DNA from: Paracoccaceae bacterium
Lineage (GTDB): Bacteria > Pseudomonadota > Alphaproteobacteria > Rhodobacterales > Rhodobacteraceae
Reading direction: 5' to 3'
Assembly (NCBI GenBank): GCA_026709265.1
Contig: JAPOTI010000065.1
Coordinates: 1-45,569, forward strand
DNA length: 45,569 nt
The notes beneath the pieces were generated by a model, which was not told where the DNA came from, did no database searches, and worked only from the letters and a program-made list of their open reading frames with translations. Shown piece by piece: positions 43,749-45,569 of the stretch. The number at the start of each line of letters is the position of its first letter. The stretch's first letter is position 1. The position numbers and the translations under genes are program-made.

Positions 43749-45053
43749 ATGTCTGACGATTTTGCAGCCCGCGCCAAAAGGTTGGGGATCAAGTTTTACA
43801 TGTTGGGATTTTGTGATCTTCTTGGTGTCGTCCGCTCCAAACTCGTCCCATCTTCAGTCATCAATGAAGCTCCAGAGCAAGGCACTGGCTTTGCCGGTTA
43901 CTCTGCGCATTTACATATGAGCGCAATTGACCCTGATATGACCGGAATCCCTGATTTATCGCGCATGCAACAGCTGCCGTGGCAGTTGGATACGGCTTGG
44001 GCTCCATGCGATCTATATTTCAGGGATTCGCTGTTGCGACAGGCACCGCGAACAATCCTGCAAAATGTCATCAACACTGCTTCAAGGGCAGGCTATCTGT
44101 TCAAAACGGGTGTGGAGCCCGAATTTTTCCTGCTCACGCCAGACGGCACCCAGATCGCGGATCCTACCGATCGGCAGTTGAAACCTTGCTATGATCAGAA
44201 CGTCCTGATGCATCAACATTCTGTGCTGACAGAAATCTGTGAGGGAATCCGTGCGCTTGGCTGGGAACCCTACGGAATTGAACATGAAGATGCGAACGGC
44301 CAATACGAGATCAATTGGGGATATGCAGATCCACTGACGACCGCAGATCGGCACTGTTTCTTCAAATTCATGGTCAAGTCAGTCGCCAGCAAACATGGAC
44401 TGCGCGCGACATTCATGCCCAAGCCCTTTCCTGAACTGGCTGGCAATGGCTGTCATGTCCATATTTCTGTCTGGGATCGGGATGGCAGCACCAATCTGTT
44501 TCCAGGTAGCGGCGAATACGGCCTTTCTGACTTGGCTTTTCATGTCATCGGCGGCCTGCTTACGCAATCTCGTGACATGGCATTGATCACCAATCCTCTT
44601 CTCAATTCCTTCCGTCGACTCAATGCTGAGACGACCCGTTCGGGAGCGACCTGGTCACCTCGCAGCGTGACATTTGGCAATGAAAACCGCACCCATCTTG
44701 TTCGCATTCCAGATCATGATCGTATCGAGTATCGCCTCGCTGATGGTGCCGCCAATCCCTATCTCCTTCAAGCCGTGACAATCGCCGCAGCGCTGAACGG
44801 CATCCAATCAAACATCCCGGCTGGCAAGGGGCTGGAGGTCAACATGTACGCTGACCCCGTTGACATCTCAGGAACCCCCCAACTCCCACATTGTTTTCTT
44901 GAAGCCATTGAGCTGTTTGCTAAATCTCATTTTATCAAATCGGCATTTGGTGACGATTTTCATGGCGGTTATCTCACATTGAAAAAGCAGGAGTGGGAAA
45001 GTTTTCTGGAGAGTTTTTCTCAATGGGAGCACGACAACGCAATCGGCGTGTAA
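43749..45053 (+). CDS. Type III glutamine synthetase (GlnT/GmaS group)
   Basis: A cytosolic ligase of 434 residues of the glutamine synthetase superfamily, type III (GlnT) of alphaproteobacteria. Signatures are GFCDLLGVVRSKLVP at the beta-grasp N-terminus, GVEPEFFLL with metal-binding glutamates, EHEDANGQYEINWG, PFPELAGNGCHVHISVWD with the conserved His, and the glutamate-binding ENRTHLVRIPDHDRIEYRLADG region. It joins glutamate to ammonia or, in the closely related GmaS enzymes, to methylamine giving gamma-glutamylmethylamide; no methylamine genes are in the window, so the choice is open. ATG 43740 is in frame, but GAGGA sits at a better distance from ATG 43749. Confidence 0.9.
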   Translation: MSDDFAARAKRLGIKFYMLGFCDLLGVVRSKLVPSSVINEAPEQGTGFAGYSAHLHMSAIDPDMTGIPDLSRMQQLPWQLDTAWAPCDLYFRDSLLRQAPRTILQNVINTASRAGYLFKTGVEPEFFLLTPDGTQIADPTDRQLKPCYDQNVLMHQHSVLTEICEGIRALGWEPYGIEHEDANGQYEINWGYADPLTTADRHCFFKFMVKSVASKHGLRATFMPKPFPELAGNGCHVHISVWDRDGSTNLFPGSGEYGLSDLAFHVIGGLLTQSRDMALITNPLLNSFRRLNAETTRSGATWSPRSVTFGNENRTHLVRIPDHDRIEYRLADGAANPYLLQAVTIAAALNGIQSNIPAGKGLEVNMYADPVDISGTPQLPHCFLEAIELFAKSHFIKSAFGDDFHGGYLTLKKQEWESFLESFSQWEHDNAIGV

Positions 45054-45278
45054 ATGATTTCATGTGGTTCCGTGGTCCAGGTCACCTGTCAGGTCGTCAA
45101 TGACCTCCTGCCCTGGCACACATATGCATGGTCCACAGTGGCCGAAATCCGCTGCCCTATCCCCCTGCGCACCAAACAGGAGAAATAGACGTGATGGCAT
45201 GGCAAAATTGTTTCCTGAATTCGCGTTCATGCATCAGGTCAGGAACAGTGGACTCGAACCGAGTCAGAATTGACGGGA
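45054..45278. other. Intergenic gap between convergent genes
   Basis: About 225 bases with no gene. A short AGGTC-GTCAAT-GACCT inverted repeat at roughly 45091-45106 could form a weak stem. No T-tract terminator is evident. Confidence 0.35.
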
Positions 45279-45512
45279 TTATTCGCCATCTTCGAACATC
45301 ATGCGCGGTACGCCGGACTGACGGATGATTGACCGCAGCGTTCCTTTGCGTAACTCCTGATGATCCGGGATGGGAACTGTCACCGTGCGAACCGTCATTG
45401 TGAAGCGCGCGTCGGCTTTTTGCATCGCAATGTGACGACCACGCCTGCGGCCTTCAGCAAAACCGTGCGCTGGGAGAATTCGAAAGGTTTCTCGTCCCGA
45501 CAGAACGCGCAA
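45279..45512 (-). CDS. HicA-family mRNA interferase toxin
   Basis: A 77-residue HicA/YcfA-like toxin with a dsRBD-like fold that cleaves mRNA. The domain reads VLSGRETFRILPAHGFAEG, RRRGRHIAMQK with the catalytic His after the basic stretch, VTVPIPDHQELRKGTLR and SIIRQSGV. An insertion-like RFTMTVR lies between the second and third elements, slightly longer than usual. TTG 45512 begins immediately after the stop of an upstream frame; the open frame itself extends to 45530. A HicB antitoxin would normally be next to it; the partner is cut by the window edge or absent. Confidence 0.7.
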   Translation of the reverse strand: MRVLSGRETFRILPAHGFAEGRRRGRHIAMQKADARFTMTVRTVTVPIPDHQELRKGTLRSIIRQSGVPRMMFEDGE

Positions 45513-45513
45513 T

Positions 45514-45569
45514 CTAAGGCCCGTTGACAATTATCGTGCGGCCACCACGCCGGCCATCAGGTAAATCCC
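45514..45569 (-). CDS. Partial gene upstream of the HicA-like toxin
   Basis: The C-terminal 17 residues and stop of a frame entering from the right edge: DLPDGRRGGRTIIVNGP. It ends one base before the TTG of the HicA-like gene, as a coupled upstream partner would. Too little is present to say whether it is a HicB antitoxin. Confidence 0.35.
   Translation of the reverse strand, partial: DLPDGRRGGRTIIVNGP

Noticed and set aside
1-45569. CRISPR arrays, insertion sequences, integrases or prophage
   Set aside because: No regularly spaced repeats, transposase or integrase motifs seen on either strand; the pRiA4b-like protein alone does not define a mobile element.

Overview
This window is a chromosomal segment of an alphaproteobacterium, assigned from gene content only. 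The markers are an NDUFS4-type accessory subunit of respiratory complex I, methylsuccinyl-CoA dehydrogenase of the ethylmalonyl-CoA pathway, the lspA / DUF3035 lipoprotein / paired M16 peptidase cluster, heparinase II/III next to purH, and ATP-type PEP carboxykinase. I cannot place the order or genus. Coding density is only moderate: there are several long gaps and at least three decayed genes.

Layout. 1-6.4 kb: a DRL-type (homoserine-dehydrogenase-like) oxidoreductase, a cupin, a DMT exporter convergent with a Tet-like MFS exporter, and a zinc alcohol dehydrogenase. 6.4-10.1 kb is accessory: a pRiA4b ORF-3-like protein, the NDUFS4-like gene followed by tRNA-Arg(TCT), an ADP-ribosylglycohydrolase homologue with an altered metal site and a small overlapping upstream gene, and a Uma2-family protein. 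10.2-18.6 kb is a long minus-strand block of central metabolism and housekeeping genes: dapA, smpB, sulfurtransferase, GNAT, aspartate/aromatic aminotransferase, pckA, mcd, and a SIRT5-like sirtuin that overlaps mcd by ATGA.

18.7-23.5 kb: a soluble lytic transglycosylase, then an A+T-richer two-gene cassette (a small unknown protein and a retropepsin-like aspartic protease joined by a TAATG overlap), then a decayed MntA/HepT-type toxin-antitoxin module running into ankyrin-like repeats. 23.5-30.9 kb: mnmD divergent from an FAD oxidoreductase (a split MnmC-like arrangement), a second DapA-family aldolase, an aspartate aminotransferase, and the minus-strand set ctpA-rppH-methyltransferase.

31-42 kb: a gap of more than 1 kb, heparinase II/III-purH (ATGA overlap), lspA, DUF3035 lipoprotein, two M16 peptidases (catalytic plus non-catalytic, ATGA overlap), and mutL with the endonuclease motif. 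42-45.6 kb: a heavily mutated DUF4143 ATPase pseudogene, a type III glutamine synthetase, and a HicA-like toxin gene at the edge.

The points most worth a second look are: a roughly 29-bp motif present four times in intergenic DNA with fixed internal spacing; the mcd-sirtuin translational coupling; the protease cassette; the ADP-ribosylglycohydrolase that has lost its conserved metal-binding aspartates; and the HepT-ankyrin frame interrupted only by two amber codons.
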